Assembly (NCBI RefSeq): GCF_932526225.1
Contig: NC_064035.1
Location: forward strand, 6,757,501 to 6,821,500
Length of the DNA: 64,000 nt
Direction of reading: 5' to 3'
Origin: Nematostella vectensis
Lineage: Eukaryota > Cnidaria > Anthozoa > Actiniaria > Edwardsiidae
Numbering within the stretch: position 1 is the stretch's first letter; every line of letters starts with the position of its first letter. The translations under genes and the position numbers were made by a program. Below are positions 9,901 to 23,200 of this stretch, piece after piece. The notes beneath the pieces are model-generated. The model was not told where the DNA came from. It saw only the letters and a list, made by a program, of their open reading frames with translations, and ran no database searches.

Positions 9901-12900
9901 AATATAGAATCAAAATTGACAGTCTACATGTATTATCTTTAAGAATCAAAATGATAAGTATAAGTGTATACAACCTTAAAAAATTGTTAATCTAAAAAAA
10001 ACCTTTAAAAATGTCTTTATACACAAAAACAACTATTAACAGTTGTAGCAGAAGACTTTTTGGCAAACCATCAGGGCCATGGTATTGATGAGGCATGTGC
10101 AGACAAAAAACAAAACACCAGATACAGTATTTATACAATTATCTTCAACATTAATGGTATGAAGTCATTTATTCAATGTCATAACTTTTTTTTGGAATGT
10201 AATGGCTATAAGATTTGCAACATTAGGTAAATCATGTTTTTTTTTTACTTTTTTTTTTGCCCAGGTATAAGTACACTTACATGGAGGAAATGCTTGGTAA
10301 TATAGCAGGGGCCCGTCAGATCTTTGAGCGCTGGATGGAATGGGAACCAGAAGAGCAGGCATGGCACTCGTATATCAACATGGAGTTAAGATACAAGGAA
10401 GTTGAACATGCCCGGACAATTTACGAGAGATTTGTGCTTGTTCACCCCGATGTCAAAAATTGGGTCAAGTTTGCAAAGTTTGAAGAACGTCAAGGTAACA
10501 TTGGTAAGTATATATTTTAAGCGCTAGTAATATAACAATTCATTGTTCTGCTGTTTTCTGTGCTATAGAGTTCTACAAAAAAAAGACTAATTGTCTATCT
10601 ACTGTATAAGAAACTGCTGTTACAGTATAGGGATTTCATAAGAAAAGCGTAGAGATTTATTGTATATGAAAAGCCATATTTATTTTATTACGATTTTAGT
10701 TGGCAGGGCCCACTGTAGTGCCTGTGCCTCATCACTGGGTTCCAGATTTGGCTAATTAAAAATGAATCATATTATCATAATTATATAGTTCTAGGGGAGA
10801 AGGGGGCTGTAGTGATCTACTGAATGAAGGGTGATAGTGCTTGTATGATCTGTTTGTTTTAGTTGGTGCTAGGGGGGTTTATGAGAGGGCCGTAGAGTTC
10901 TATGGAGAAGAACACATGGACGAGAAACTGTTTTTGGCTTTTGGGAAGTTTGAAGAGGGCTGTAAAGAGGTATGCATACCTGTTATTGTATTGTACATTC
11001 TGTTTTGTACAGTTTGCTCATAAATAAATCATCTGTCGCATTAATCTCTGAAAATGGTAATTCCAATTTTTTTGTCAACAAAAGTCTTTTTGCAGACAAA
11101 TAAGCCTGTTGTATATGTAGAGCCTTATCGTATATTTTTTTTACTCATAGCATGATAGAGTTCGCACCATTTACAAGTATGCACTTGACAATCTACCCAA
11201 GGAGCAATGCCAGGTAATGTATTATGCTATACAAATAGCAATGCCAGGTAATGTATTATGCTATACAAATAGCAATGCCAGGTAATGTATCATGCTATAC
11301 ATGTAGCAATGCCAGGTAATGTATTATGCTATACAAATAGCAATGCCAGGTAATGTATCATGCTATACATGTAGCAATGCCAGGTAATGTATCATGCTAT
11401 ACATACATATAGCAGCAATGCCAGGTAATGTATCATGCTATACATACATATAGCAATGCCAGGTAATGTATCATGCTATACATACATATAGCAATGCCAG
11501 GTAATGTATCATGCTATATATACATGTAGCAATGCCAGGTAATGTATTATGCTATACATATAGCAATGCCAGGTAATGTATCATGCTATACATATAGCAA
11601 TGCCAGGTAATGTATCATGCTATACATATAGCAATGCCAGGTAATGTATCATGCTATACATATAGCTAGGCTCTGGGGAATCAAAGGGTAGAAAATTAAT
11701 TAAAAGGGAGGAGGGGGCAAGGTCACCCTGGGTTTATCACTGAAATGCTCACAGGACAAAAATAATATTATCTCTAATTCCTAGGAACTGTACAAGAGCT
11801 TTACACAGCATGAAAAGAAATATGGAGACAAGGGTGGAATTGAGAATGTTATTGTCAGCAAGAGAAAGTTCCAGTATGAAGAGGTACAGTATGTGAATAA
11901 ATCAACTGAAAGAATGCCTGAAAAAATGAACACAATAAGCTGTTGTAGAGCTTTTTTAAATTATTTCCTGTTTACACTGTGAATTTTAGGAGGTAAAGGC
12001 AAACCCTAACAATTATGATGCCTGGTTTGACTACTTGCGTCTGATGGAGGCCGAGGCTGATGTCAGTACAGTCAGGGAGTTGTACGAGAGATCAATTGCC
12101 AATGTCCCACTTGCTGCAGTGAGTACAGCATATTCAACAGCACTGTTCTCTCAATCGTTGCTGTCTTGATAATATGTCATTGATAATATTGTACTGATAA
12201 CTCACCTATTTTAACCACAAGGTTGTAGCAGGGGATGGGGGAGGGCAGAAGGGACTTGGCCGATCCCCCTAGCATTGGACTGGCTTAATTGTATTGTAGT
12301 TGTATTACCCCTTCCCCCTCCCCTTTACGTTTTTGCTTTTGTGACAGGTAACATGCCTGAATTAACATTTTTATGCCTTTTTACTATCTACTTGCAGGAG
12401 AAAACATTGTGGAGAAGGTACATTTACCTGTGGATCAACTATGCTCTGTATGAAGAACTTATGGCCAAGGTAAAAGATAGCTGGGAGTTAATATAAGCCC
12501 TGTCTCTGTTGACATTTTGCTATCGAAAGAGCTTAATAATGTAGTTATTATACATTGAACCAGTCTGTTTTCTTACTTATTTGAACGTAAATACTTGGTG
12601 CAAGAAAAAAAAAAATAAGACAGTGAACATTTTCAATATCATGAGCTGAATCTCTATGAAGCAGATGTTGTCAATTCTGAAAAAAAAGTGCAAGCAAGAG
12701 TTCAGAGAGACTTGAGTTCATTTGACCAAGTGTATCCCTCCTAGTGATTGGTTTTGAAAGTCATTTAATACATCATGTTATTATAAGAGTGAGGATTTTG
12801 TCTACTATCTACAGGATATTGAAAGGACTAGACTTGTGTACAGGGCATGCCTTGATGTTATTCCACATGGAAAGGTAAATGCTTTTTTTTTAATCATTGC

Positions 12901-15900
12901 ATCGAATAGTTTGATGCAATTATTTTTCAAACCAATCAAGCTATAAATCAATACAAGTTTGGAATGGTGTGTTGTACACCTGTTTAAAACAGAGTAGTTG
13001 CGCTGACACTTCAAGCATTATCCCTTAATTGGAGCAAAAGCGCCCTTTAACTGTCAGCTCAACTATAATTGGTTTCACAGAGGTGTACAACAATATATAC
13101 TTTTTCACCCTTGTGTTGATAAGCTTGTCTCCAGCTTGTCTGTAGTCTTTTTAAGTATACCACATTTTCTGCAGCAATTAAAGTAATGATAATTTTGATT
13201 AATATATATATTTGTTACCTCTCCATTGTTTTATCTTGCAGTTTACTTTTGCCAAGATCTGGCTTTTATATGCACAGTTTGAAATCAGGCAGAAGAACTT
13301 GGCAGATGCTCGCAAAGCCCTGGTGAGTCCCCCTGGTCAAGGACAGACTCAAGGACTGTACTTATTACATACTTATTCAATAAGATCACTGATAATACTT
13401 ATTTTCTTTCAGGGTACTGCTATTGGTAAATGCCCAAAGGACAAATTGTTCCGAGAATACATAGGTCTTGAATTACAGGTAAAGTAATTTATTATGTGAA
13501 TAATTTATTTTTGAAAATTCCTCCTTTTTTGTGGTGTTGATTTTTTTCGATTAATTCTTCTAGCTGCGGGAGTTTGATCGCTGCAGGAAGATTTATGAGA
13601 AGTTTCTCACATTTAATCCTGCAAACTGCACAACCTGGGTCAAGGTGTGTGAACATGTCTTTTTTAAGTTGTCAGTTACCACTAGAAGAAAGAGTGGTAT
13701 TTTGAGTGCAAATAATGGCCTTCCCCCTACAGATTCCTTCTTATGCCACTCTTTCAGCTGTTTTATTTAGTTGTTAGTTTTCTAATGAATTAGTTTTTTA
13801 ATGAAAGTGCCTTCAATTTTTTTCAAAATACCTCTCTTGAAAAGGTTAAATCAATGTTTTGTCTTTTGACATGTTACATTTTATGTTTGCAGTATGCTGA
13901 GCTTGAGTCTGTTTTGGGTGATGTTGATCGTGCTAGAGCACTATTTGAGCTTGCAGTGGCTCAACCACTTCTTGATATGCCTGAGGTATGTCAATTACAT
14001 TGCAGAAAATCTTGCCTGGAAAGTTAAAAGACCTAAGAACAATACTACCCCACTTAAAATTTTCCTCATTCCTTTTCTTTCTCTTTGTGCTAATCAATAA
14101 AAACTTTACCAAAGATATAAGCACACATGTTGCTTGTTAGAATGCAAAAAATCTCAGTAAGGGAGCGGTCATTAATTACTAGGGGGGGTCAGTATTTTTG
14201 CAAAACCCTGAGCTAAAAAATAGTGACCCCCCCTCAAATCCAAGCCCATAAATCGTGATCCCCCCTAATTGGAGACCCCAAATTGTGCAACCCACCCCTC
14301 CACTTTTTATATTAGATTATTATGTCTTAAAAACCACAGAGACTTGATATACTGAGTGTAACCGAATATACCCTTTATTAAAATATAGATCAGCTAGCAT
14401 GGCAATTTTGTACTATTTATTTTAAGTTAAGTATAGATCTTCACTTTGGCTAATTTAAGAGTGGCACAGAGATAAACAACAAGTACTTGTGTCGCTAGAA
14501 AACGACTATGTCGTCGACAATTTTAACAAAGACAGGTTTTGCAACATTTTAAAGTATTAGAATAGGAAGCTTTGTCTGTCAACCGTGAGAGGGGTTCTCA
14601 AAATTTATTTATATAAAGACAAGATTGGTCCCTGAACAATATGGGAATAGCTACCATTACAATAGTAGGAAACATTGTGATCCGAATAAAGTTAACATTT
14701 AAACAATGACTCTCTTGCTTAGTATTATATTAAAACCAGACTTAAATTTGGTGCCCCCAAAAAATTTTTAACCCTCCTTTTAATACAGCCCTAAAAAATG
14801 TGACCCTCCCCCTAAATCGGTGCCCAAAAAATGTAACCCCCCCTACATATTTGCCAGCCCCCTCCCTAGTAATAAATGACCGCTCCCTAATATGGTCACC
14901 CAGATAATAGCCAATTTGAGCATGAGCCCTCACAAATTAAACTGCCCTTTGCCGGAAGCTAAAAAACCCACCGATGTGCAACATACCCTGGGTTTTATTC
15001 AATTATAGAATAACTCAATGACCTTCCAAATAATATTTCCCTCATCAGGTTCTTTGGAAAGCTTACATTGACTTTGAGATCAATCAAGAAGAATTTGATC
15101 ATACTCGAGACCTCTATGAACGGTTACTGAAGCGTACCAATCATGTCAAGGTTTGTTTCTACACTACACAATGCTAGCCAAGTAGAATGCAGCTAGAGTA
15201 TGTTGTTATTTTCATTGTAGCATGCCAGTTAAGCAGAAAACACAAGTTTGTGGGCAGGACTGTTTTGAATATCCACACAAAATTGATAAAAAATAAAATA
15301 TCGTAATATACAGATAAATCTTGATCCTTACAAAAAGGGAGGCCTCCACCCTTTCCAGAAGAGTGTTTATCCAAACCCCCTGACTTTTCTTGGGTTTTGA
15401 GACTGTGCCTCCCCTCCCCATTCAGGTATAGTTAACTGCTTTGCTCCTTTTAGGTGTGGATCAGTTATGCACAGTTTGAACTCACAACTGGAGTAGAAGG
15501 GTGCACGGATCAGGCAAGGTGAGATTGTTTTGACTCTTACTGTTCCATGATCTGAGTCTCCACAAATGTGAAATGTATTTTTTTTCTTGTTTTTCTTTTA
15601 TTTTCTGTCTGTTGTTTGAAGTCTTGAATTTGTGTGAAATAAAGTTTAAAGTATGTTCATTGAGACTTGTGTCTTGAACAGGGGTATCTACAAACGTGCT
15701 GACAAGCAGTTGCGTTCAGCTGAGAATAAGGAGGAGCGAGTGCTACTACTCGAGTCATGGAAGGAATTAGAGGTAAGAAACCCACGAGTTGTCATTGATA
15801 GTATGTCAAAGGTTATTACAAAAGAAATTGGTTAGTGATAAGTTATGTAGAGTTTTAGGGTCATTAGGTTTGTTGTGTCTAATCAACCAAGTTCACGTTT

Positions 15901-16756
15901 AATTGTCTATGACAGAGAATGGGGGGAAAGGTTATCCTATCCATAATCTAGCCTACAATTGTAAGAGCGGGTGGCTTAAATCTTACCCAGGAGTTCAGAG
16001 GCGCTGGGTCCGCATCATTCACCCCACCCCTGGTTGCTAGGTTACTCAATTCTTAATGTAGCAACACAAAAATATTTACTCCCTAATAAATCCTTTAGAT
16101 TTAAGTCTATGCAGGGATTTTTTTAGAAGTAATTTTAATATTCCAAACTTAGCTTTAAATTAAACACTTTTAACAGCCTAAAACATAGATATAAATATAT
16201 AGCATGATTAGAAATGTCATAATAACTTTTAACTTTATTTCACACAAATTTAAGAATTCACACAACAGATAGGTAATACAAGAAAAAATAAATATATAAA
16301 AAGTAAAGAAAATTTTTTTTCCAGGATTCTTATGGTGATGAATCGAGTCAGACAGAAATGAAAAACCGAATGCCACGGCGTGTGAAGCGGCGTCGCAAGC
16401 TGCAGGCAGATGATGGAGTGAGTATCTTAAAGGTGTATTGAATGGGAGCATTGTTGGCCGGGTTGGTAGAGTATTGCTCTGTAGTGTCTGTGCCTCTCAC
16501 TATTTGGTTCCAGGTTTGATTTCTGGTTTGAATGTGAATTGAGTTATCAATTCCTGGTTATCAGGTTTCTCTCTTTCATTTTATTCCATCCATCCAAATT
16601 GTAAAATCACTTAGATTTATGTGATTTCCTTGTTAACAGAGTGATGCTGGCTGGGAGGAATATTACGACTACATCTTCCCTGATGATGACACCTCTATGC
16701 CAAATTTCAAACTTCTACAAATGGCGAAGATGTGGAAAGAGAAGCAGAAAACATAG
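6934..16756 (+). CDS. CRNKL1: Crooked neck-like 1, HAT-repeat pre-mRNA splicing factor (22 exons)
   Basis: Spliceosomal scaffold of the Prp19-associated (NineTeen) complex, nuclear, orthologue of yeast Clf1 and Drosophila crooked neck. Exons: 6934-6987, 8513-8602, 8716-8778, 8871-8962, 9397-9480, 9562-9636, 10265-10503, 10863-10969, 11151-11213, 11785-11883, 11990-12118, 12398-12469, 12815-12874, 13242-13322, 13413-13478, 13564-13644, 13893-13985, 15049-15150, 15454-15518, 15682-15772, 16325-16417, 16640-16756. Total 2016 nt, 671 aa, close to the 687 aa human form. N-terminus [20 protein letters not shown] is almost identical to human. HAT motifs recur throughout ([87 protein letters not shown]). 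The basic [12 protein letters not shown] segment and [14 protein letters not shown] close the protein; the acidic tail seen in human is shorter. The donor of exon 9 is copied many times in the intron. Confidence 0.96.
10693..10760 (+). mobile_element. Fragment of tRNA-like SINE head
   Basis: TTGGCAGGGCCCACTGTAGT, TGCCTGTGCCTCATCACTGG and GTTCCAGATTTGGC resemble the start of the better preserved SINEs at 16452 and 57600-57896, including CTGTGCCTC and the GGTTCCA that precedes box B. Short and decayed, in a CRNKL1 intron. Confidence 0.4.
11204..11666 (+). repeat. Tandem array of exon end plus 5' splice site in CRNKL1 intron 9 (about 13 copies)
   Basis: Unit 33-41 bp, AGCAATGCCAG|GTAATGTAT followed by a variable ATGCTATACAAAT/ACATATA tail. 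The first copy is the real end of exon 9 (codons for Gln-Cys-Gln) with its donor GTAATG. About 12 further copies follow in the intron, each keeping CAG|GTAATG. Variants alternate TATTATG and TATCATG, and units with an extra CATA appear in the middle of the array. Confidence 0.95.
14160..14888. mobile_element. Non-autonomous DNA transposon with terminal inverted repeats (about 729 bp)
   Basis: Left end AGGGAGCGGTCATTAATTAC at 14160 is matched, reverse-complemented, by the right end at 14864-14888 (AGGGAGCGGTCATTTATTAC), followed on both sides by TAGGG. Just inside lie C-rich stretches with GTGACCCCCC on one side and GTAACCCCCC on the other. No transposase ORF is visible. It lies in the CRNKL1 intron between exons 17 and 18. 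No clear target duplication can be read. I do not know the superfamily. Confidence 0.75.
16452..16600 (+). mobile_element. tRNA-derived SINE copy
   Basis: Starts with a box A-like TGGCCGGGTTGGTAGAGTAT and continues GCTCTGTAGTGTCTGTGCCTC and box B-like GGTTTGATTTC. The same order of blocks occurs on the minus strand at 57600-57896. Tail TTATCAGGTTTCTCTCTTTC. Lies in the last CRNKL1 intron. The tRNA fold is too degraded for a functional tRNA. Confidence 0.6.
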
Positions 16757-17214
16757 GTAGTGCGCCAAAAAGATTGTATGTAGGTACAAAACTTTGTAGT
16801 TTGCAAAGGTTTTTTTTTTAGGAATCACTCTGCTGACAGGCAAGGAACTTGATAGGCTAGTGGTCATGAAGAAGATACAGGATCTACTACTTACTACGCT
16901 CCTCCACATCCTAATTTTACAAGATAGCAACCTCTGGGCTTTCTCCCCGAAACAAAAAAACTTCTAAGCCTACAAGTAGGCTATGCCTACACTATTTTGG
17001 AAAGGATAAGGAACACAACAGATACTTTTCAGCTTTTAATGTTTTAAAGGGCCATCTCACTAGATTGGTCAATCAAAGAAATTATGCCAATAAAATCTCT
17101 TTATTATCCGTGATAGGAGGTGCATGGATATGATGTGAACTGTACAGATAATTTTTTTTAATTAAAAAATTCTAGAAAAGTGTGATTCTTATTCCAAGTA
17201 TTTAACTTTTTCAT
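16757..17214. terminator. Convergent 3' region CRNKL1 / FBXL4 with facing poly(A) signals
   Basis: 458 bases separate the two stop codons. AATAAA on the plus strand at 17089-17094 suits CRNKL1, and TTTATT at 17100-17105 (AATAAA on the minus strand) suits FBXL4. The two hexamers are only five bases apart, so the two mature transcripts probably overlap at their 3' ends. Confidence 0.65.
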
Positions 17215-20200
17215 TCATTGGCCATCGGAACTAACAAAACTCTTCTTGAATGCAATGTTGGGGTGATCCTGCCTCAATTGCTTCACAAATTCATTACTCA
17301 GTTTATTACAAAAGGACAGATCAGCAAATTTAAGCTTGCAGCAATTTTGTACCACTCTGAAAACAAAGACAAATATTGATTAATACCTATTCATACTTTG
17401 TATGCTTCTGTATAAGGTAACATAACAAAAATGTAGACAACAGATAACAGTAGAACTGTTTCAATAATTAAATAGAATCCTTTGAAACACATATTTTTTC
17501 TGATACATTTCAACAATTTTCCATGATGCAATAAAATGGCATTTGGTCTGTTTGGGAGTTATCACCTTTTAATTGTTACCATAGTAACTAATGCAGTTCC
17601 AAGAATATCAAGTTGCTCAAGTTCCTTGCAGTTTTCTGCAATTTCGTTGACATCATCATCACTCACAGAGCTAGTAAAAAAAAAAATTACAACCATGACC
17701 TGCATTGACCCCTGTAAGGAATCTACTATAAACATATTTTTAGAATGAGAAATACCATTGTCAGGAAAAACCAGAGCATCCGCGGAAACTAAGGGCATTG
17801 AGGTCAACATAACAAGATACAAGAATGAGGCAGAACAAGCTGGCAGGGAAAGAATGTAGTGGGTGTGAAACAAGAGGAACTCAATACGTAAACCTTGATG
17901 CCCTGGGTTCCCGTGGATAAATGCAGAAGAAGAAAAAAGAACATTTTGGCAAATTTAATATATATATATATATCATTCAACAAAATTGCCAAGCCCTTCC
18001 CTAAAAAAGGTCCATCTGAAAGGAGGTTATTCTGCATATTGCTCACCGAATAGCAGCCATGAAAAGCTTCTTCAATTTCGGACATTTTCTTGTGAGTTCT
18101 TGTATGCAACCACTGGAGGAAACCACATTAGTGCTGAAAACAATTAATGTTAAGAGGCTTTGTTTTGCATCATTTCCTCCAATGTTCCTTTTTTAAAACT
18201 ATATAAAAAAAATTCTTGAACAATTTTAACACTACTCCTTAGCCCATTAGGAACACAATTTATCTCACTCTTGCATGAACTTACCACCACCCAATCTCCA
18301 GCTCTTGTAGCTGAGTGCACCCATTTGCTAAATTAAAGACTCCATCAGAGGTCAGCGACTTCTGCCGCCAAAGATCCAGTGACAAAAGACTTCTAAAACA
18401 AAACAATGCATTTAATTAAAACCATTTATCAAGTGATATGATACCAATTTATTTATTGTGTTGGTACTGGATGCCTTAGTGAGTGAGTTGCTCCTTTTTA
18501 GTCCTTTGGTTTTTATTTGGTACTACTGAGCACTAAATTGTGGCATAATGCACTCTAGAGGGCAGATATTAAATGAGATCACTACCTGCAATGTAGCGCT
18601 AGTGTCTGTGTGATGTCATCACACTGAGTGATATCTGCACACCCTCCAAGATTTAGATGCTTCAAGGTCGGCCAGGAACTGAAAACAAAACAACATCTGT
18701 CAGAGTAAAAGTATGGGAAAACCCTGAATTGTCTAAAAAGTAAACAAAACACTATTTAGTAAAAAAAACCCTTCTAGTGGCAGTGATATCGGCCTATTAT
18801 GTCCAAGGATGAGAAATGGTATGAAAGATAAAGAGTTGGCCAAAATGGGTAGCTTTGAGGGCAACTGACATTTTGAGGACCATTTCTCCTCCACTAAAAA
18901 ATATCTGCTTATATCCCAGTGAGCCAAGTAAGAGGTTCATTTATTGGATATTTGATTACTTGAAAAGTGCGAACATGCCAAGCTATGACAAAAAATGGTA
19001 TGCTAAAATGGAACAAAAGTTCATAGATGCACTCCATTCTAATTTGTTAATATGTTATCCTAAAACATTAAACCCATTCACAAACCATTACCTTTTTTAC
19101 CATTGAATAAGTTCTGGGCTTTTTGAGTTGACTTATTTTTGTGTTTTCTGGTTTCACTTTGGCTACTCAATTCTCATATTTATTGGTATTTTTTGTCAAA
19201 AACCTTGGTTGGCTGTACCTTTTATTTTTTCTGGTATTAAAAATAAGTTCCGGCTGCAAACAAATGCTCACAGGACAGGTATCACTATGGCTAGAGGGTA
19301 TCGCCTCATATTTGTCCTGTGAAAATGTAGATGTTACCATAAAGCAGAAACAAGGATGGTGTCTGTTATAGCAGTTTGATACAAGTTCAGTCTTTCCAGT
19401 TTCTTTAGCATTTGAAGCTCAAGAAATCCCTTTTCCCCTATTGCCTTACACGATGAGATGTCAAGCTCTGAAAAATTAAAACAAAATCGGTTACCAGCTG
19501 ACACATTTCTTTAACTATTATTAATAGCATATTGGGCAGTATTGTATTGGTCATCCATATGGACTGTGGGTGATGTGTTAGGAAGACCTCCTCACTCCTG
19601 CTTCATATCTGCCAGTAGCCCAAGTATCAGGCGATTTTATGTTTCAAAAGTCAGAGAGCAAAAATAATTGTTTCCTGGTATATACTTCATAGGGAACGAT
19701 AAAAGGGCCTGGCATTCAGGCTAATCTGCCAGCCCTGAAAACTCCCAAATCACCAACAAAACAGGATATTGTGGTATAAATACAACAACTGTACTAGGAA
19801 TTTTTTGGGAAGACATGCAGTAAACATGGAAAGTTGGCTGAAACCTTGCTATGTATCCAGGCTCAACCGAGAGAGTATACACTGGTTTATCCAGAACGTT
19901 TACCAAAAATTAATAAAATAAGGGGTGGATAGCCATCCTGTTAATGGGGACAGTTTTATGGGTATCTTCATAGTGTTCTTATAAGCAGGTCCACTCTAAA
20001 TAAATGTACCTTGAAGACTAGGGCATGTCCTTGATATAGTGTAGACTGCATGACTTGTTACAAATGAACAACTACTGAGGCGCAGACAAATCAGCTGTCC
20101 ACATGAAGACAAAAGAAAACTGAAAACATGGCATTAGAAATATTGAGCGATAGAATGATAACAGTCAATGGTATTTTTTGTTTTACTTTTTTTTCTTTTA

Positions 20201-23200
20201 AAGATCTTCTTGAAGAAAATTAAATAATGTGGAGTACATTTAAGTTGATAGTCGTAAGGAAAATAAAAAACATATATATATTGTTTAAATAAATATAGCT
20301 TAAATACCAAGAATAAATAACACAAGAAAAAAATGTGCATGAAAACTATAAACCCCATACTGTAAACCTGAGTTCAGGGCCTGGTATAGAACTGCAGCTC
20401 ACAACAGAAATATGACAGCAGCACTGCCTCGTTTTTCATATAGCTCTAAGTAGAGGATCTAATAGTTCTTACTTTTCAAATCCAGCAGCAGTTACTGCAC
20501 CATAGGGCCCTGCCCATGCAAGGCTCAGCTTCTCTGTTCCAGTACATCTCGACTGAATCCCTGCAAGTGCAGTGTCACTTATCTGCAACTCAAAAAGATT
20601 CCCATAAGATGTAAATTAAAAAAAATAAATAATTGGCATAATATATGTCCAGATTGAACTAAAAAAAAAGAAAGGATAACTGTATATAATGGGGAGAAGG
20701 TTGTTACTATCTGTTGGAATTGGCTGATGGATTAAAATTAATTTTATCATGTGTAGTTATGCTGATGCATAGTATAGAATGGACGAAAAAACCACATGTT
20801 GCAAAACATTGGATATAAGTGCTTAAAACTTTGGCTTCGCTCTGGCTACAAGGGCCATTTTACTGACTTAATGTATCTTATTCCTTGTTATAAGATCATA
20901 AGTCTTGTCTGGTACTTTCTCAATAAGAACATTTGTAGGCAGCTGTGCAGTAGAACTAAACTGCCACTGCTTACAAGCATGTAAAGTAGAACAGACCAGA
21001 ATTCACACTATCCTTACCAAAGTCCAATAGGGTTGTAAATCCAACTCTTTAAACCACACTGGATCATAGCAGTGTAGAAAAAATAACCTATACATGGAAA
21101 TACAAATAAATCAGAAAGTTTGTTTTACAATCTATGACATGTTATTAGATATTCAAAAGCATTCATGAACTTACTTGCAAGTGCAAGCTGCTTTTATCAA
21201 ATCTGTCAACTCAAGATATGTAAAGATAAAATGGCAAACTTCACTCTGCAAAAAAGAAAAATATATATGAGAAATCCTAATTCAACCAACTCTTTCTTCT
21301 AGGCACTAATTTCTTGCACCCAAGGTTTTTAGTACATTTTTCAATTCACAAGCTCATTGCATTTTGTGTCTCATACACAACATCTCATTCATTGTTGCAC
21401 ACATCATTAAGGGTGTTGGGACATATCTCGTTACTTAGCGATTTGGTTGTTAGGCACATGCGCAATCATCCGGGAACTTCATACTTTTCAGTGGGAAAAT
21501 CATTTTAGTTACATAAACAAACTCCCGAAACTGTCAAGAAAATGTAATAAACAACGAATACCGTAAAACAAAAATAAGATAGTGTGGTTTTTCACCTAGG
21601 GCACCTAATTGGCAACTCGAAGTGCTGATTCCATAAAAAAAAAGAGTTGTTAATGCGTATTTCACTGTTAAAAAGTGGGAGAAAAGTAAACATTTTTATT
21701 TAAAAAATTATCACAATATTTGCATTAGTAACCCGGCTTTATCGCATTATTTAACTGCACATGCAAAGATAATTCTAATTGCAGTTTGCGTTTCTAACGG
21801 TATTATCTTTGTGAAGAACTGACGCTTCACAATTTTTTTAGGCAGAGAATATTCACCTAGTTGCCCTCTACAAAACTATGTATCCATTTTCCAATATCTT
21901 AATATTCCCAATATCTAAATTAAAGAAATTATTCAAATGAGGGAAAAAATAAAAATTAAAACTGCGAAAATTTCATTATTTGGAAAAATCGAAAACGCAT
22001 ACCTTACTTTGTAGGCACCCCCCCTAATAATGTTATAAAGCTATATTTATATTTATTGCAGATACTGCAGATACTTCAACAGCTAAGATTATAGAATTTT
22101 TCTGTTCTGCCATCATGTGATGACGTCATCACCATTTAGAGATTCAATAGACAATGATGCCATGCCTGAATTCATTCCATTTAACCAATGTTTGGCAGAT
22201 TTATAACCTCTTGAAATTTTCCAAGCAACAGCCCCTCAGAGAAATTTTCCAACACCCTTAAACTCACTGGCAGAATATCAAAAAAGCCATTGTCCCCTGC
22301 TGGGTGTCTGTTAGGGTCATCATGCTGTGATTTGTCACTGATGGAGAGTTGCTTGAACAGCTTGGTAGTGCTGACTACAGCTGATGTCGCAGGTGACATT
22401 GTGTTAGCTGGCTGGGGAGATGGAACATAATTTGCCACTGGAAGATTTCCCATTAACTCAACAGCATCCAGCTCAGTGTAGTAGTCTAAATGGTCTTGGT
22501 TGAATTCCAGTCGGATAAGACTAAACAAATTAGACAAAACAGTTTGTTAAGGGCAATCAATATTTTTGTTACTTCTAATCTGATTTTGCTGTGTGGTGGT
22601 GTGCATACAAAGATATTAATGAAAAAGTTGTATTTTTGTAATGAGAGTATAAAAAGCCATTACCTGGTTGGCTTGTCACAGCGTCTGATCTGAGGAGAGA
22701 ACATTCTTGCAACAGGAGGAGGGCATTGTGGGGGCCCTGACCATAGTGTCACCCATCTCCTGAGATGACATGGAAAATATCAAATGGGAGATGCTACATG
22801 CCTGGGGGGGAATCCCATATTATAATGATGGGGATGCTTGTAGGGAATTTCATTTTTACCTCTGAAAGGTACCAAAAAGGGCGTGGCTCGAGCCAATTTT
22901 TACCCCTAAAAGGTAAGAACGTACATTTATAGTTGAAAAGCATTTAAATCCATTTCATTAAACTTTTTTTAATATCGAAGTAGCAGCTTGTTCTGACCCC
23001 TGAAGGTACTGCCAGCGCTTGAACTCGAACCCCCTAAAAGGTACAAAACCCATGATTTTTACTCCTAAAAGGTACTACGAGCATCCCTGTCATCTCGGTA
23101 CAGGGAGTCCCCCAGGGCCGACATGATTAGGTAGAAGTACAACAAGCCTCCTAAAGCCTTGGCAATTCTGACACAGTTTGCAGATCATGTTGTGGGGTAC

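Noticed and set aside
19128..19371. Hydrophobic plus-strand ORFs opposite FBXL4
   Set aside because: Antisense AT-rich intron sequence with no family match.
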